Positions 40,912 to 49,975 are shown, numbered from the stretch's first letter. The stretch: DNA of 64,000 bases from Actinacidiphila acidipaludis (GCF_019890725.1 NZ_JAINZZ010000007.1:184253-248252); one strand, 5' to 3'. A program made the numbers and translations. The notes: a model not told the origin generated them from the letters alone.

Positions 40912-42363
40912 GTGACCTCTCAGGCCAGGCCGCTACGGATCGCGCTGCTCACCTACAAGGGCAACCCCTTCTGCGGCGGCCAGGGCGTGTACGTCCGGCA
41001 CCTGTCCCGGGAGCTGGCCGCGCTCGGCCACCGCGTCGAGGTGATCGGCGCCCAGCCCTACCCCGTACTGGACTCCGTCGGCGAGGGCGTCACCCTCACC
41101 GAACTGCCGAGCCTGGACCTCTACCGCCAGCCGGACCCCTTCCGCACCCCCGGCCGCGGCGAGTACCGCGACTGGGTCGACCTCCTGGAGGTCGGCACGA
41201 TGTGGACCGGCGGCTTCCCCGAGCCGCTCACCTTCAGCCTGCGGGCCCGGCGCCATCTGGCCGCCCGCCGAGCCGAGTTCGACGTCGTCCACGACAACCA
41301 GACCCTCGGCTACGGCCTGCTCGGCCTGGGCGTGCCGCTGGTCACCACCATCCACCACCCGATCACGGTGGACCGCCGCCTGGAACTGGCCGCGGCGCAG
41401 GACTGGCGGCGCCGGCTGTCGGTCCGCCGCTGGTACGGCTTCACCCGCATGCAGAAGCGGGTCGCCCGGCGGCTGCCGTCGGTGCTCACCGTCTCCGGCT
41501 CCTCCAAGGCCGAGATCGTCGAGGACCTGGGCGTGCGGCCGGGACGCGTCCACACCGTGCCGATCGGCGCCGACACCCGGCTGTTCGCGCCGGACCCGGC
41601 CGTGCCCGAGGTGCCCGGACGGATCGTCACCACCTCCAGCGCCGACGTCCCGCTCAAGGGCCTGGTCTTCCTCGTCGAGGCGCTGGCCAAGCTCCGCGCC
41701 GGACGGCCCGAGGCGCACCTGGTGGTGGTCGGCAAACGCCCGCAGAAGGGGCCGGTGGCCGAGGCCGTCGCCGCCCTCGGGCTCGGCGACGCCGTCGAGT
41801 TCGTCAAGGGCATCTCCGACGAGGAACTCGTCGACCTGCTGCGCGGCGCCGAAGTGGCCTGCGTGCCCTCGCTCTACGAGGGCTTCTCGCTGCCCGCCGC
41901 CGAGGCCATGGCCACCGGCACCGCGCTCGTCGCCACCACCGGCGGCGCCATCCCGGAGGTCGCGGGACCCGACGGCGAGACCTGTCTGGCGGTCCCGCCG
42001 GGCGACGCGGACGCCCTGTGCCAGGCCCTGGACCGGATGCTCGGCGACCGTGAACTGCGCCGCCGGCTGGCTGCGGCCGGCCGGGCCCGCGTGCTCGCCC
42101 GGTTCACCTGGAGCCGGGCCGCCGAGGCCACGGCCGAGCAGTACCGCGCCGCGATCCGCGCCCAGGCCCGCCGCGGTCCCGGACTCGGCGACGCCGCGGG
42201 CCGGCAGCCGTCCGCGGGCTCCGGCACGTCCGCCGGCCGCCCCGGCGGCGCGGGCGAGGTCCCGGTCGGCGCCGGGCGGGGCGCTGCGCCCGGCGGCGCG
42301 GCCGGGGCCGACCAGACCGTTGAGGCACCCGGCGCAGCCGGAACCGTGGGGAGCAATCGCTGA
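40912..42363 (+). CDS. GT4 family glycosyltransferase
   Basis: A 483-residue GT-B glycosyltransferase of family 4. The N-terminal domain has LLTYKGNPFCGGQGVYVRHLSRELAALGHRVEVIG (Gly-rich donor-side loop) and HDNQTLGYGLLGLGVPLVTTIHHPITVDRRLE. The C-terminal domain has VPIGADTRLFAP, STSADVPLKGL-like linker, VVVGKRPQ, FVKGISDEELVDLLRGAEVACVPSLYEGFSLPAAEAMATGTALVATTGGAIPEVAG, with the E-x7-E nucleotide-sugar motif. The last 60 residues are Gly/Ala-rich and probably disordered. Donor and acceptor unknown; lipid or polyprenol acceptors are typical. GTG at 40912 follows GGGAGAAGG. It begins a three-gene coupled operon behind a KstR-type operator. Confidence 0.94.
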   Translation: MTSQARPLRIALLTYKGNPFCGGQGVYVRHLSRELAALGHRVEVIGAQPYPVLDSVGEGVTLTELPSLDLYRQPDPFRTPGRGEYRDWVDLLEVGTMWTGGFPEPLTFSLRARRHLAARRAEFDVVHDNQTLGYGLLGLGVPLVTTIHHPITVDRRLELAAAQDWRRRLSVRRWYGFTRMQKRVARRLPSVLTVSGSSKAEIVEDLGVRPGRVHTVPIGADTRLFAPDPAVPEVPGRIVTTSSADVPLKGLVFLVEALAKLRAGRPEAHLVVVGKRPQKGPVAEAVAALGLGDAVEFVKGISDEELVDLLRGAEVACVPSLYEGFSLPAAEAMATGTALVATTGGAIPEVAGPDGETCLAVPPGDADALCQALDRMLGDRELRRRLAAAGRARVLARFTWSRAAEATAEQYRAAIRAQARRGPGLGDAAGRQPSAGSGTSAGRPGGAGEVPVGAGRGAAPGGAAGADQTVEAPGAAGTVGSNR

Positions 42364-43121
42364 TGCTGACCGTCGACTTCACCCGCTTCCCGCTGGCCGC
42401 GGGCGACCGCGTGCTGGACCTCGGCTGCGGGGCCGGCCGGCACGCCTTCGAGTGCTACCGGCGCGGCGCGCGCGTCGTCGCGCTCGACCGCAACGCCGAG
42501 GAGATCCGCGAGGTCGCCAAGTGGTTCGCCGCCATGAAGGAGGCGGGGGAGGCGCCCGCCGGCTCGTCCGCCGTCGCCATGGAGGGCGACGCGCTCCAAC
42601 TGCCCTTCCCCGACGAGAGCTTCGACGTCGTCATCATCTCCGAGGTGATGGAGCACATCCCCGACGACAAGGGCGTGCTCGCCGAGATGGTCCGGGTGCT
42701 GCGGCCGGGCGGGCGGATCGCGGTGACCGTGCCCCGCTACGGCCCGGAGAAGGTCTGCTGGGCGCTCTCCGACGCCTACCACGAGGTCGAGGGCGGCCAC
42801 ATCCGCATCTACAAGGCGGACGAACTCCTCGGCCGGATGCGGGAGGCGGGCCTCAAGCCGTACGGCACGCACCACGCGCACGGCCTGCACGCGCCCTACT
42901 GGTGGCTCAAGTGCGCGGTCGGCGTGGACAACGACGCCGCGCTGCCGGTGAAGCTGTACCACAAGCTGCTGGTCTGGGACATCATGAAGAAGCCGCTGGC
43001 CACCCGGCTCGCCGAGCAGGCGCTCAACCCGCTGATCGGCAAGAGCTTCGTGGCGTACGCGACCAAGCCGCACCTGCCCGGCGACCCGCTCGACGGCCGG
43101 ACCGCGGACGCCGCCGCGTGA
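42363..43121 (+). CDS. class I SAM-dependent methyltransferase
   Basis: A 252-residue Rossmann-fold methyltransferase. Motif I is RVLDLGCGAGRHAFECYRRGARVVALDRN, motif II EGDALQLPFPDESFDVVIISEVMEHIPDDKGVL, and motif III VLRPGGRIAVTVPRYGPE. The C-terminal part contains GGHIRIYKADELLGRMREAGL and a Trp/Tyr-rich HAPYWWLKCAVG. Its start overlaps the glycosyltransferase stop as TGATG, and its own stop overlaps the next gene as GTGA, so all three are coupled. It may methylate the glycosyl acceptor or product. Substrate is not determined. Confidence 0.95.
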   Translation: MLTVDFTRFPLAAGDRVLDLGCGAGRHAFECYRRGARVVALDRNAEEIREVAKWFAAMKEAGEAPAGSSAVAMEGDALQLPFPDESFDVVIISEVMEHIPDDKGVLAEMVRVLRPGGRIAVTVPRYGPEKVCWALSDAYHEVEGGHIRIYKADELLGRMREAGLKPYGTHHAHGLHAPYWWLKCAVGVDNDAALPVKLYHKLLVWDIMKKPLATRLAEQALNPLIGKSFVAYATKPHLPGDPLDGRTADAAA

Positions 43122-44215
43122 CGTCACCCGGCCGCGGCCAGGACAGCACCGAGCGGCTGGTGCTGCCCGGCGTGCTCACCGTGGAGCAGGCCGCCGCGAC
43201 GGCCGCCGGGATCGCCGCGATCCAGCGGCCGGACGGCGCGATCCCCTGGTTCCCCGGCCACCACCTGGACCCGTGGGACCACGTCGAGGCCGCGATGGCC
43301 CTGGACGCGGCCGGTGAGCACGACCGCGCCGAGGCCGCCTACGCCTGGCTGGCCCGCCACCAGAACCCCGACGGATCCTGGTATGCCGCATACCAGGACG
43401 GCGACCCGCAGCGGCCGACCGACCTGGGCCGCGAGTCCAACTTCTGCGCCTACGTGGCCGTCGGCGTCTGGCACCACTATCTGTCCACCGGCGACGACGC
43501 GTTCATCGAGCGGATGTGGACCTGCGTGAGCGCGGCCGTGGAGTTCGTGCTCGCCCTGCAGCAGCCCGGCGGGCAGATCGGCTGGAAGCGCGAGGCCGAC
43601 GGAAGGGCGGTGGCGGACGCGCTGCTCACCGGCTCGGCCTCGGTGCACCAGGCGCTGCGCTGCGCCCTGGCGATCGCCGAGCACCGCGAAGAGCCGCAGC
43701 CCGACTGGGAGTTGGCCACCGGGTCGCTCGGCCACGCGATCCGCCGGCACCCCGAGCGGTTCCTCGACAAGAGCCGCTACTCCATGGACTGGTACTACCC
43801 GGTGCTGTCCGGCACGCTGCGCGGCCCGCGCGCCACCGCCCGCATCGAGGAGGGCTGGGACCGGTTCGTGGTACCCGGGCTGGGGGTGCGCTGCGTGGTG
43901 CCCAACCCCTGGGTCACCGGCGGCGAGAGCGCCGAACTCGCCCTGGCCCTCTGGGCGGTGGGCGAGTCCGACCGTGCGGTGCGGATCCTGGCCGACATCC
44001 AGCACCTGAGGGCGGAGGACGGCCTGTACTGGACCGGGTACGTCTTCGACGACGACGCGGTCTGGCCGGCCGAGCGCACCGCGTGGACCGCGGGTGCGCT
44101 GCTGCTGGCGGTGGCCGCACTCGGGGGGGACGAGGCGACCACCGCCGTCTTCGGGGCCGAGCGGCTGCCGGCCGGACTCGCTCCGGCCTGCTGCGGCGCC
44201 CGGCCCGCGCAGTGA
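43118..44215 (+). CDS. alpha/alpha-toroid protein (annotated family: prenyltransferase-like)
   Basis: A 365-residue soluble protein with an alpha/alpha-toroid fold. Repeated QRPDGAIPWFPG, HQNPDGSWYAAY and QQPGGQIGWK turns resemble squalene-cyclase/prenyltransferase repeats, and such proteins are often labelled prenyltransferase. However I see no DxDD, DxxDD or zinc-ligand set; the FDDDAVW stretch is the only acidic cluster. A glycoside- or glycolipid-processing role is equally likely in view of ESNFCAYVAVGVWHHYL, DWYYPVLSGTLRG and PNPWVTGGESAELALALWAVGE. GTG at 43118 overlaps the methyltransferase stop. The context (GT4, methyltransferase, KstR-type control) suggests modification of a glycosylated lipid. 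Confidence 0.88.
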   Translation: MTSPGRGQDSTERLVLPGVLTVEQAAATAAGIAAIQRPDGAIPWFPGHHLDPWDHVEAAMALDAAGEHDRAEAAYAWLARHQNPDGSWYAAYQDGDPQRPTDLGRESNFCAYVAVGVWHHYLSTGDDAFIERMWTCVSAAVEFVLALQQPGGQIGWKREADGRAVADALLTGSASVHQALRCALAIAEHREEPQPDWELATGSLGHAIRRHPERFLDKSRYSMDWYYPVLSGTLRGPRATARIEEGWDRFVVPGLGVRCVVPNPWVTGGESAELALALWAVGESDRAVRILADIQHLRAEDGLYWTGYVFDDDAVWPAERTAWTAGALLLAVAALGGDEATTAVFGAERLPAGLAPACCGARPAQ

Positions 44216-44247
44216 CCCGGCAGCGGGGCGAGGGGAACGGGGAGCTG

Positions 44248-44280
44248 CCGGGCCGTCGGGGGCCGGGCGGTCAGGCCCGG
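44248..44280. terminator. possible bidirectional hairpin after the GT operon
   Basis: CCGGGCC (44248-44254) and GGCCCGG (44274-44280) pair across a loop that includes the stop codon of the minus-strand small membrane protein. Stem is 7 bp only. Confidence 0.35.
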
Positions 44281-44564
44281 TTCACGCGTCCTGCCACCGC
44301 GTGCGCGATGAGCAGGTAGACCACTGCGGGCAGACCGTAGTTCAGCACGGTCCGCCACTTGGCGTTGTCCGGTGTGAACAGGTCCCTGGACCATCCGGCG
44401 AGCCAGTTGGCCGAGTGGTGGACCCAGTCGACGAGGTCGTTCGCCCGATTGGCGTCCAGGCAGAAGAACAGGATCCACAGGATCAGGATCAGTGCAGCGA
44501 TGTCTGCGGCGATGAGGATGATCACCGCGGCGGGGTTGCCGCCATACCGTCTGGCCATGCCCAT
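44271..44564 (-). CDS. small two-helix membrane protein, hypothetical
   Basis: A 97-residue protein with a short N-terminus (MGMARRYGGNP), a first hydrophobic helix (about 12-36, AAVIILIAADIAALILILWILFFCL), an amphipathic loop with two Trp-rich turns (DLVDWVHHSANWLAGWSRDLF) and a second helix (about 74-92). No family recognised, though the layout is common among Streptomyces small membrane proteins. Convergent with the GT4 operon and divergent from a secreted protein. Codon usage is genomic, supporting it as a real gene. Confidence 0.78.
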   Translation of the reverse strand: MGMARRYGGNPAAVIILIAADIAALILILWILFFCLDANRANDLVDWVHHSANWLAGWSRDLFTPDNAKWRTVLNYGLPAVVYLLIAHAVAGRVNRA

Positions 44565-44765
44565 CGCCTTGCCCGGCTCGGGTGGTTGAAACTTCCCGGA
44601 CGTCGTACACTGCGCGCCCCGCTGCCGGTGTCTCCCGGCGGGCCGTGATCAGGTCGAATGGCGGGGCTGGACCACCAGGGTGATCCTGTTGGGGATGTGT
44701 TCCCTGTGAACTTTTCCGTCCATCGCTCAGCGTCATGCGTTCCCTATGCGAACCGGAGGTGCGAT

Positions 44766-45335
44766 GTGACCACCGGAATCCCGATCCGCAGGGCCTGTGT
44801 CGTCCTGCTGCTCGCCGTCGCCCTGCTGGTGGTGCCGCTCAACGCCGGCCACGCCGCCGCGGCGCCGTCGTCGGGCGCGCCGAACCCCAGCCCGACCAGC
44901 ACGGTCGAGAAGCAGAAACTCGCCAAGACCCGCTTCGTGGCGAACGCCGGCCTGGCGGCCGGGGCCACGTACCAGTGGATCGTGAAACCGGCGAAGGCCG
45001 GGAAGTTCAAGAAGGGAGCGCACGGCCGGACGGTCACGTTCATCAAGGCGGGACTGGCCGGCGCCTTCGCCTACAACCGGCTCAAGGCGGCCTCGGACAA
45101 CGCCAAGGGCGATCCGACGCTGAGCAAGCTGATGGCGCCCGTCAACGCGAGCATCGCCTCGCTCAAGGCCCTGCCCGCCAAACTGCGCAGCGGTGACGGC
45201 GCCGACGCGGCCGCCAAGAGCTACGACGACGTCATCAACAAGGTGAAGGACGCCGGCAAGAGCGCGGGCGCCGACGTCACGAACAAGGTGCCCTCACTGT
45301 CCGAGCTCAAGTCCGGTGCGGGCAGCGGCCCGTGA
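44766..45335 (+). CDS. secreted hypothetical protein
   Basis: A 189-residue protein with a signal peptide (residues about 1-34, VTTGIPIRRACVVLLLAVALLVVPLNAGHAAA) and a lysine/alanine-rich mature part, mostly helical (LAKTRFVANAGLAAGATYQWIVKPAKAGKFKKGAHGRTVTFIKAGLAGAFAYNRLKAASDNAK; then SYDDVINKVKDAGKSAGADVTNKVPSLSEL). No cysteines in the mature part and no anchor. I do not recognise a family. GTG at 44766 has an excellent GGAGGT 6 nt upstream. It ends before a hairpin shared with the convergent DUF5336-type gene. Confidence 0.82.
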   Translation: MTTGIPIRRACVVLLLAVALLVVPLNAGHAAAAPSSGAPNPSPTSTVEKQKLAKTRFVANAGLAAGATYQWIVKPAKAGKFKKGAHGRTVTFIKAGLAGAFAYNRLKAASDNAKGDPTLSKLMAPVNASIASLKALPAKLRSGDGADAAAKSYDDVINKVKDAGKSAGADVTNKVPSLSELKSGAGSGP

Positions 45336-45388
45336 CCGCCCCGCGGATCGTCCGCCGTCCGGGCCCGTGACGGCGGCCCGCACGCCGA

Positions 45389-45429
45389 ACGGCCGGCGCC
45401 CCCGCTGAGGAACGGGGAACGCCGGCCGT
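45389..45429. terminator. bidirectional terminator hairpin
   Basis: ACGGCCGGCG and CGCCGGCCGT pair perfectly (10 bp) around a loop with an inner CCCCG/CGGGG stem. It sits between two convergent genes. Confidence 0.75.
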
Positions 45430-45486
45430 CCGGCCGTGCTCGTGTGCGGCAACCGCCCGCGGGAGAACCGCGGTCGGCGCGCGATG

Positions 45487-46323
45487 TCAGCCGCGCTGAA
45501 TGCCGCTGCTGTCCTGCAGGACGCCGCGACGGCCGTCCTGCGTCTGCGCGATGAGCGACTGGCCGCGCTGCTCGACGGCCAGGTACCAGGTGCCGGGCGT
45601 GAGTTCGGCGATCTGGCCGCCGGCGCCGTCCTCGGAGTACAGCGGACGCGGCACCGGCACCGCGAACCAGAACGCGGTGAAGTCCGCGGCCGGGGCCGCC
45701 GCCTGCTGCGGCGCGGCGCCACCGTACGGGGCGGCCTGGTGGGCGCCCTGGCCGAACGACGGGTCGACGGACTGCGCGCCGCCCGGGTAGCCGTAACCCG
45801 CCTGCGGCGGCGTGACGCCGTACGGCTGGCCCGCCGCAGCGGCGCCGTAGGGCTGCGCCGGCTTCGGTGCGCCCAGCAGCGGCGCCTGCAGCGCCGGGAC
45901 ACGGTCGCCCAGTACGGCCACGACCGCCATCGCCAGACCGAAGATCAGCGTCAGCCAAGCCCCCGCGCCCTTGCTGACACCGTCGTTGGCGCCGCCCTGG
46001 CCGACGTCCGGGATGGCGGTGGAGAACATCGACCACAGCGCCGACCAGCCGACGAGGACCGCCAGCGCGGTGCTCCACTGCTGCAGGGTCAGCCCGATCA
46101 GCTTCTTCTCCGCGGGCTGGTTGCGCGCCACCGCCGCGGCCGCGGCGGACGCCAGCGCGCCGAGCGTCACGGTCGGCAGCAGCGGGAACAGGGCCGGGCT
46201 CCACGAGCTGACCGACTTGTGGACCTCGTCGATGGAGAAGAACGGCAGGAACGAGGCGATCAGCAGCAGCACCGCTGCTCCGATCACCGCGCCGTCTCCT
46301 CGGGTCAGGGAGCGGATATTCAC
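45487..46323 (-). CDS. DUF5336-type four-helix membrane protein with proline-rich tail
   Basis: A 278-residue membrane protein. Four hydrophobic segments lie in the first 140 residues (GAVIGAAVLLLIASFLPFF; LFPLLPTVTLGALASAAAAAVA; WSTALAVLVGWSALWSMF; AWLTLIFGLAMAVVAVLG), then a Gln/Pro/Tyr/Gly-rich cytoplasmic stretch (QPYGAAAAGQPYGVTPPQAGYGYPGG) and a small C-terminal domain (FTAFWFAVPVPRPLYSEDGAGGQIAELTPGTWYLAVEQRGQSLIAQTQDGRRGVLQD). It resembles the DUF5336/34-kDa antigen group of actinobacteria. Function unknown. ATG at 46323 begins MNIRSLTRGDG, and the hydrophobic region starts soon after. Confidence 0.8.
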   Translation of the reverse strand: MNIRSLTRGDGAVIGAAVLLLIASFLPFFSIDEVHKSVSSWSPALFPLLPTVTLGALASAAAAAVARNQPAEKKLIGLTLQQWSTALAVLVGWSALWSMFSTAIPDVGQGGANDGVSKGAGAWLTLIFGLAMAVVAVLGDRVPALQAPLLGAPKPAQPYGAAAAGQPYGVTPPQAGYGYPGGAQSVDPSFGQGAHQAAPYGGAAPQQAAAPAADFTAFWFAVPVPRPLYSEDGAGGQIAELTPGTWYLAVEQRGQSLIAQTQDGRRGVLQDSSGIQRG

Positions 46324-46425
46324 GTCAGGTCCTGTCCTTAGTCAGTTCGGTTCGTTCGTATCGGACGTTGCACGTTCATCGGGCGGTTCCCAACGGGTGC
46401 CCCATGGTACGGGGCGGCCCAGGTC

Positions 46426-47361
46426 TCAGGTGGCGTGCTCCAGGAAGGCGGTCAGGCCGTCGGCGATGCCCTGTGCGGCCCGCTGGCGCCACGCCGGATC
46501 CGTCAGTTCCCCGGCGTCGTGGGCGTTGCGCATGTTGCCGCACTCGATGAACACCTTCGGCACGGTCGACAGGTTGAGCCCGCCGAGGTCGCTGCGGACC
46601 GTCAACCCGGTGCCGCCGGCGAGGTAGTCGGCGTAGTGCTCCTTGGTCGCGGCGGCGAACGCGCCGCGCAGCGTGGTCGCCAGCCGGTACGAGGGCGCCG
46701 CGATGGCGCGGGTGTCGGCGATGCCGGCGTGCAGCGACTTCGGCGCGATCACGTGGAAGCCGGAACCCGTCGCGGGCCCGCCGTCGGCGTGGATGGAGAT
46801 CGCCGCGTCGGCGTGCGCCGCGTTGCCGATCCTGGCCCGCTCGTCGACGCAGGGGCCGTAGGAACGGTCGCCGTCGTAGGTGAGCACCACCTTGGCACCA
46901 CGGGCCTGGAGCAGGGCGCGCACCCGGTGGGACACGTCGAGGGTGTAGGACGCCTCGGGATAGCCGGCGTTGGTCGCCGTCCCCGTGGTGTCGCACGCCT
47001 TGCGCCCGTTCCCGATGTCCACCAGCCGGTTGATCTCGGTGGTGTGGTGGGCGTTGCCCAGGTTGTGGCCCGGGTCGAGCACGACGACCATGCCCTTGAG
47101 CGGCTGGGTGACGGCGGTCGGCCTGGTGTAGCCGCGCGGGGTCGTGGTCCGGCCCGCACCGCCCGACGGAAGCTGCCGGGTCGCGGTGGAGGTCGCCGAG
47201 GGCGTCCCGTCCAGACCGGCCCGCGCCGTGTCGTCCCCGGTGCCGCCCGCGCGCATCCAGCGGAACCCCGCCAGGCCGGCGACACACACCGCCACGGCCA
47301 CCACGACCGCGATCAGCAGCGGCCCGCCCCGGCCGCCCCCGCGTGACTCGTTGCTGAACAC
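46426..47361 (-). CDS. N-acetylmuramoyl-L-alanine amidase (Amidase_3), membrane-anchored
   Basis: A 311-residue cell-wall hydrolase that cleaves the bond between N-acetylmuramic acid and the stem peptide. One N-terminal membrane helix (about 15-36, LLIAVVVAVAVCVAGLAGF) is followed by a Thr/Ser-rich linker. The Amidase_3 domain starts at MVVVLDPGHNLGN (first zinc His), continues through EASYTLDVSHRVRALLQARGAKVVLTYDGD, AAISIHADGG (second zinc His) and ends with PKVFIECGNMRNAHDAGEL (catalytic Glu). All zinc ligands and Glu are intact. GTG at 47361 has TAGAGT 7 nt upstream, so it is probably leaderless. Confidence 0.94.
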   Translation of the reverse strand: MFSNESRGGGRGGPLLIAVVVAVAVCVAGLAGFRWMRAGGTGDDTARAGLDGTPSATSTATRQLPSGGAGRTTTPRGYTRPTAVTQPLKGMVVVLDPGHNLGNAHHTTEINRLVDIGNGRKACDTTGTATNAGYPEASYTLDVSHRVRALLQARGAKVVLTYDGDRSYGPCVDERARIGNAAHADAAISIHADGGPATGSGFHVIAPKSLHAGIADTRAIAAPSYRLATTLRGAFAAATKEHYADYLAGGTGLTVRSDLGGLNLSTVPKVFIECGNMRNAHDAGELTDPAWRQRAAQGIADGLTAFLEHAT

Positions 47362-47479
47362 GCCCGCGACTCTAGCGGCCCCCTGCGCCGCCTCGCACGG
47401 TCATGGTCCGGTTCGTCCCGGTGCGCGGCCCGACCGCGGCCGTACGGCCGCCCGATCGCTACCGCGCGGCCCCGGGCCG

Positions 47480-48136
<657 letters not shown>

Positions 48137-48291
48137 TTAGGGCAGGCCCGCGGAGCGGCCCGAGCGGGTACGCACCGTCCCCGACCTGGGGGGACAGGCT
48201 TGGGCGGGTCCGGAGACGGAGGCCCGCGGGCCGAGCGGCGTAGGCCGAAATCCCGATGCCGGGCGGCGCCGGTGACGGCAGCATGGGGGGC

Positions 48292-49776
48292 ATGAGCGGA
48301 CTCGTCGATCAGCGCGCAGGAACCGGAGCCGGCGGAAGAGTACGGCCGCCGGCGTGGGCGGTGCTGCTGGTGGTGTGCGCCGGGCAGTTCCTGGTCGTCC
48401 TCGACGTGTCCGTGGTCAACGTGGCGCTGCCGTCGATGCGCACCGACCTGGGCATGGGCCAGACCGGCCAGCAGTGGGTGGTCAACGCCTACGCGCTGAC
48501 GTTCGCCGGATTCCTGCTGCTCGGCGGGCGCGCGGCCGACCTGTTCGGGCGCAAGCGGGTCTTCCTGACCGGGCTCGGCCTGTTCACCCTGGCCAGCCTG
48601 GCCGGCGGCCTCGCCCGGGACCCCTGGATGCTCATCACCGCCCGGGCCGTGCAGGGCCTGGGCTCGGCGGTGCTGGCCCCCACCACCCTGTCGATCCTCA
48701 CCACGTCCTTCCCCGAGGGCCCCGAACGGACCCGGGCGATCGGCACCTGGACCGCGGTCGGCGCCGGCGGCGGCGCCGCGGGCGGCCTGATCGGCGGCGT
48801 GCTCACCGACTACCTGTCCTGGCGCTGGGTGCTGCTGGTGAACGTGCCGATCGGCGCGGTCGTGCTGGCCGGCGCCGTCTGGTACCTCACCGAGAGCCGC
48901 GGCAGCGCTGGCCGGCGGCTGGACGTGCCGGGCGCGGTCCTGGTGACCGGCGGTGTGGCGGCCCTGGCCTACGGCATCGCCGAGAGCGAGTCGCACAGCT
49001 GGTCCTCGGCGTACTCCGCGCTGCCGCTGGCCGCGGGCGCGGTGCTGCTGGCGGTCTTCGTCGCCGTCGAGGCCCGCACGGCCCAACCGCTCATGCCGCT
49101 GCGGCTGTTCCGGATCCGCTCGGTCTCGGCGGCCAACACCGTGCTGCTGGCCAGCGGTTCCGCGATGTTCGCCACCTGGTACTTCCTGTCCCTCTACATG
49201 CAGAACGTGCTGCGCTACAGCCCGGTGCAGGCCGGTGTGGCCTTCCTGCCGCACACCGCCGCCATCGTGGTGGGCTCCAAGCTGGCGCCGCGGCTGATGA
49301 GCCGCGTCGACGCCCGCCTGGTCGGCGGCGCGGGCGGCGTGATGGCCGCGGCGGGACTGGCCTGGCAGAGCCATCTCGGCGTGCACAGCGGCTATGTGAC
49401 CACCATCGCGCTGCCCGGCGCGCTCACCATGCTCGGCGCCGGACTGCTGATGACGCCCATCGCCGCGGCCGCCACCTCGGGCGTCGCGATGAGCGAGCAG
49501 GGCGTGGTGTCCGGGCTGCTCAACACCTCACGGCAGTTGGGCGGCGCGCTCGGCCTGACGATCCTGGCGACCGCGGCGGTGGACCGCACCACCTCGCGGG
49601 CGGCGGCCGGCGAGTCGGCGGCGCGGGCGCTGACGTCCGGTTACTCGCTGGCGTTCCTGCTCGGCGCGGCCTTCATCGGGGCAGGCTCGGTGCTCATCGC
49701 GCTGCTGCCCAAGCCTGCCCCGCGGCCCGCGGCCGCCCCCGCCGGCGAACGTCCGGCCGCCAAGTCGCTGCGCTAG
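48292..49776 (+). CDS. MFS transporter, EmrB/QacA (DHA2) type
   Basis: A 494-residue, 14-helix drug:H+ antiporter. Motifs: LVVLDVSVVNVALPSMRTDLGM (D1), LLGGRAADLFGRKRVFLTGLGLF (A), AVGAGGGAAGGLIGGVLTDYLSWRWVLLVNVPIG (C), and FRIRSVSAANTVLLASGSAMFATWYFLSLYMQNVLRYSPVQAGVAFLP. Substrates are likely hydrophobic antibiotics or toxic lipids. The ATG at 48292 is preferred to the one at 48283 because GGGGGG then acts as ribosome-binding site. The TAG stop codon (49774-49776) coincides with the first base of a MITE-like element, so the natural C-terminus may have been altered by that insertion. The C-terminal PAPRPAAAPAGERPAAKSLR tail is dispensable by family comparison. Confidence 0.93.
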   Translation: MSGLVDQRAGTGAGGRVRPPAWAVLLVVCAGQFLVVLDVSVVNVALPSMRTDLGMGQTGQQWVVNAYALTFAGFLLLGGRAADLFGRKRVFLTGLGLFTLASLAGGLARDPWMLITARAVQGLGSAVLAPTTLSILTTSFPEGPERTRAIGTWTAVGAGGGAAGGLIGGVLTDYLSWRWVLLVNVPIGAVVLAGAVWYLTESRGSAGRRLDVPGAVLVTGGVAALAYGIAESESHSWSSAYSALPLAAGAVLLAVFVAVEARTAQPLMPLRLFRIRSVSAANTVLLASGSAMFATWYFLSLYMQNVLRYSPVQAGVAFLPHTAAIVVGSKLAPRLMSRVDARLVGGAGGVMAAAGLAWQSHLGVHSGYVTTIALPGALTMLGAGLLMTPIAAAATSGVAMSEQGVVSGLLNTSRQLGGALGLTILATAAVDRTTSRAAAGESAARALTSGYSLAFLLGAAFIGAGSVLIALLPKPAPRPAAAPAGERPAAKSLR

Positions 49777-49975
49777 GGCCGATCTGACGGATAGCGCCGT
49801 CCGCCCGGAGGGCGGGGCCCACGGTGTCCGGTGCGCGCGATCGCAAGGCGGAGGGTGGGGAGACCCCCAGCCACCAGGCAGGGGGGAGAGCGCAGCGGGT
49901 TGCGCTGACGACCGACAACGCAGCGAGCGTGCGTGCCAGGCGCCGCGGATCAGGCGGGATTCGTCAGACAGGCCC
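49776..49975. mobile_element. about 200-bp MITE-like element with imperfect terminal inverted repeats
   Basis: The left end GGGCCGATCTGACGGATAGC and the right end (reverse strand) GGGCCTGTCTGACGAATCCC share 15 of 20 positions. No protein is encoded. The inside includes a GACGACCGACAACGCAGCGA segment with a GTGCGTGCCAGG sequence that I recognise as widespread intergenic sequence in streptomycetes. The element begins exactly at the last base of the MFS stop codon and ends 39 bp before the response-regulator gene. No clear target duplication was found. Confidence 0.6.

Noticed and set aside
40912..44215. The GT4-methyltransferase-toroid operon as a terpene biosynthetic cluster
   Set aside because: No terpene synthase or diphosphate-binding motifs are present; the toroid alone does not define one.
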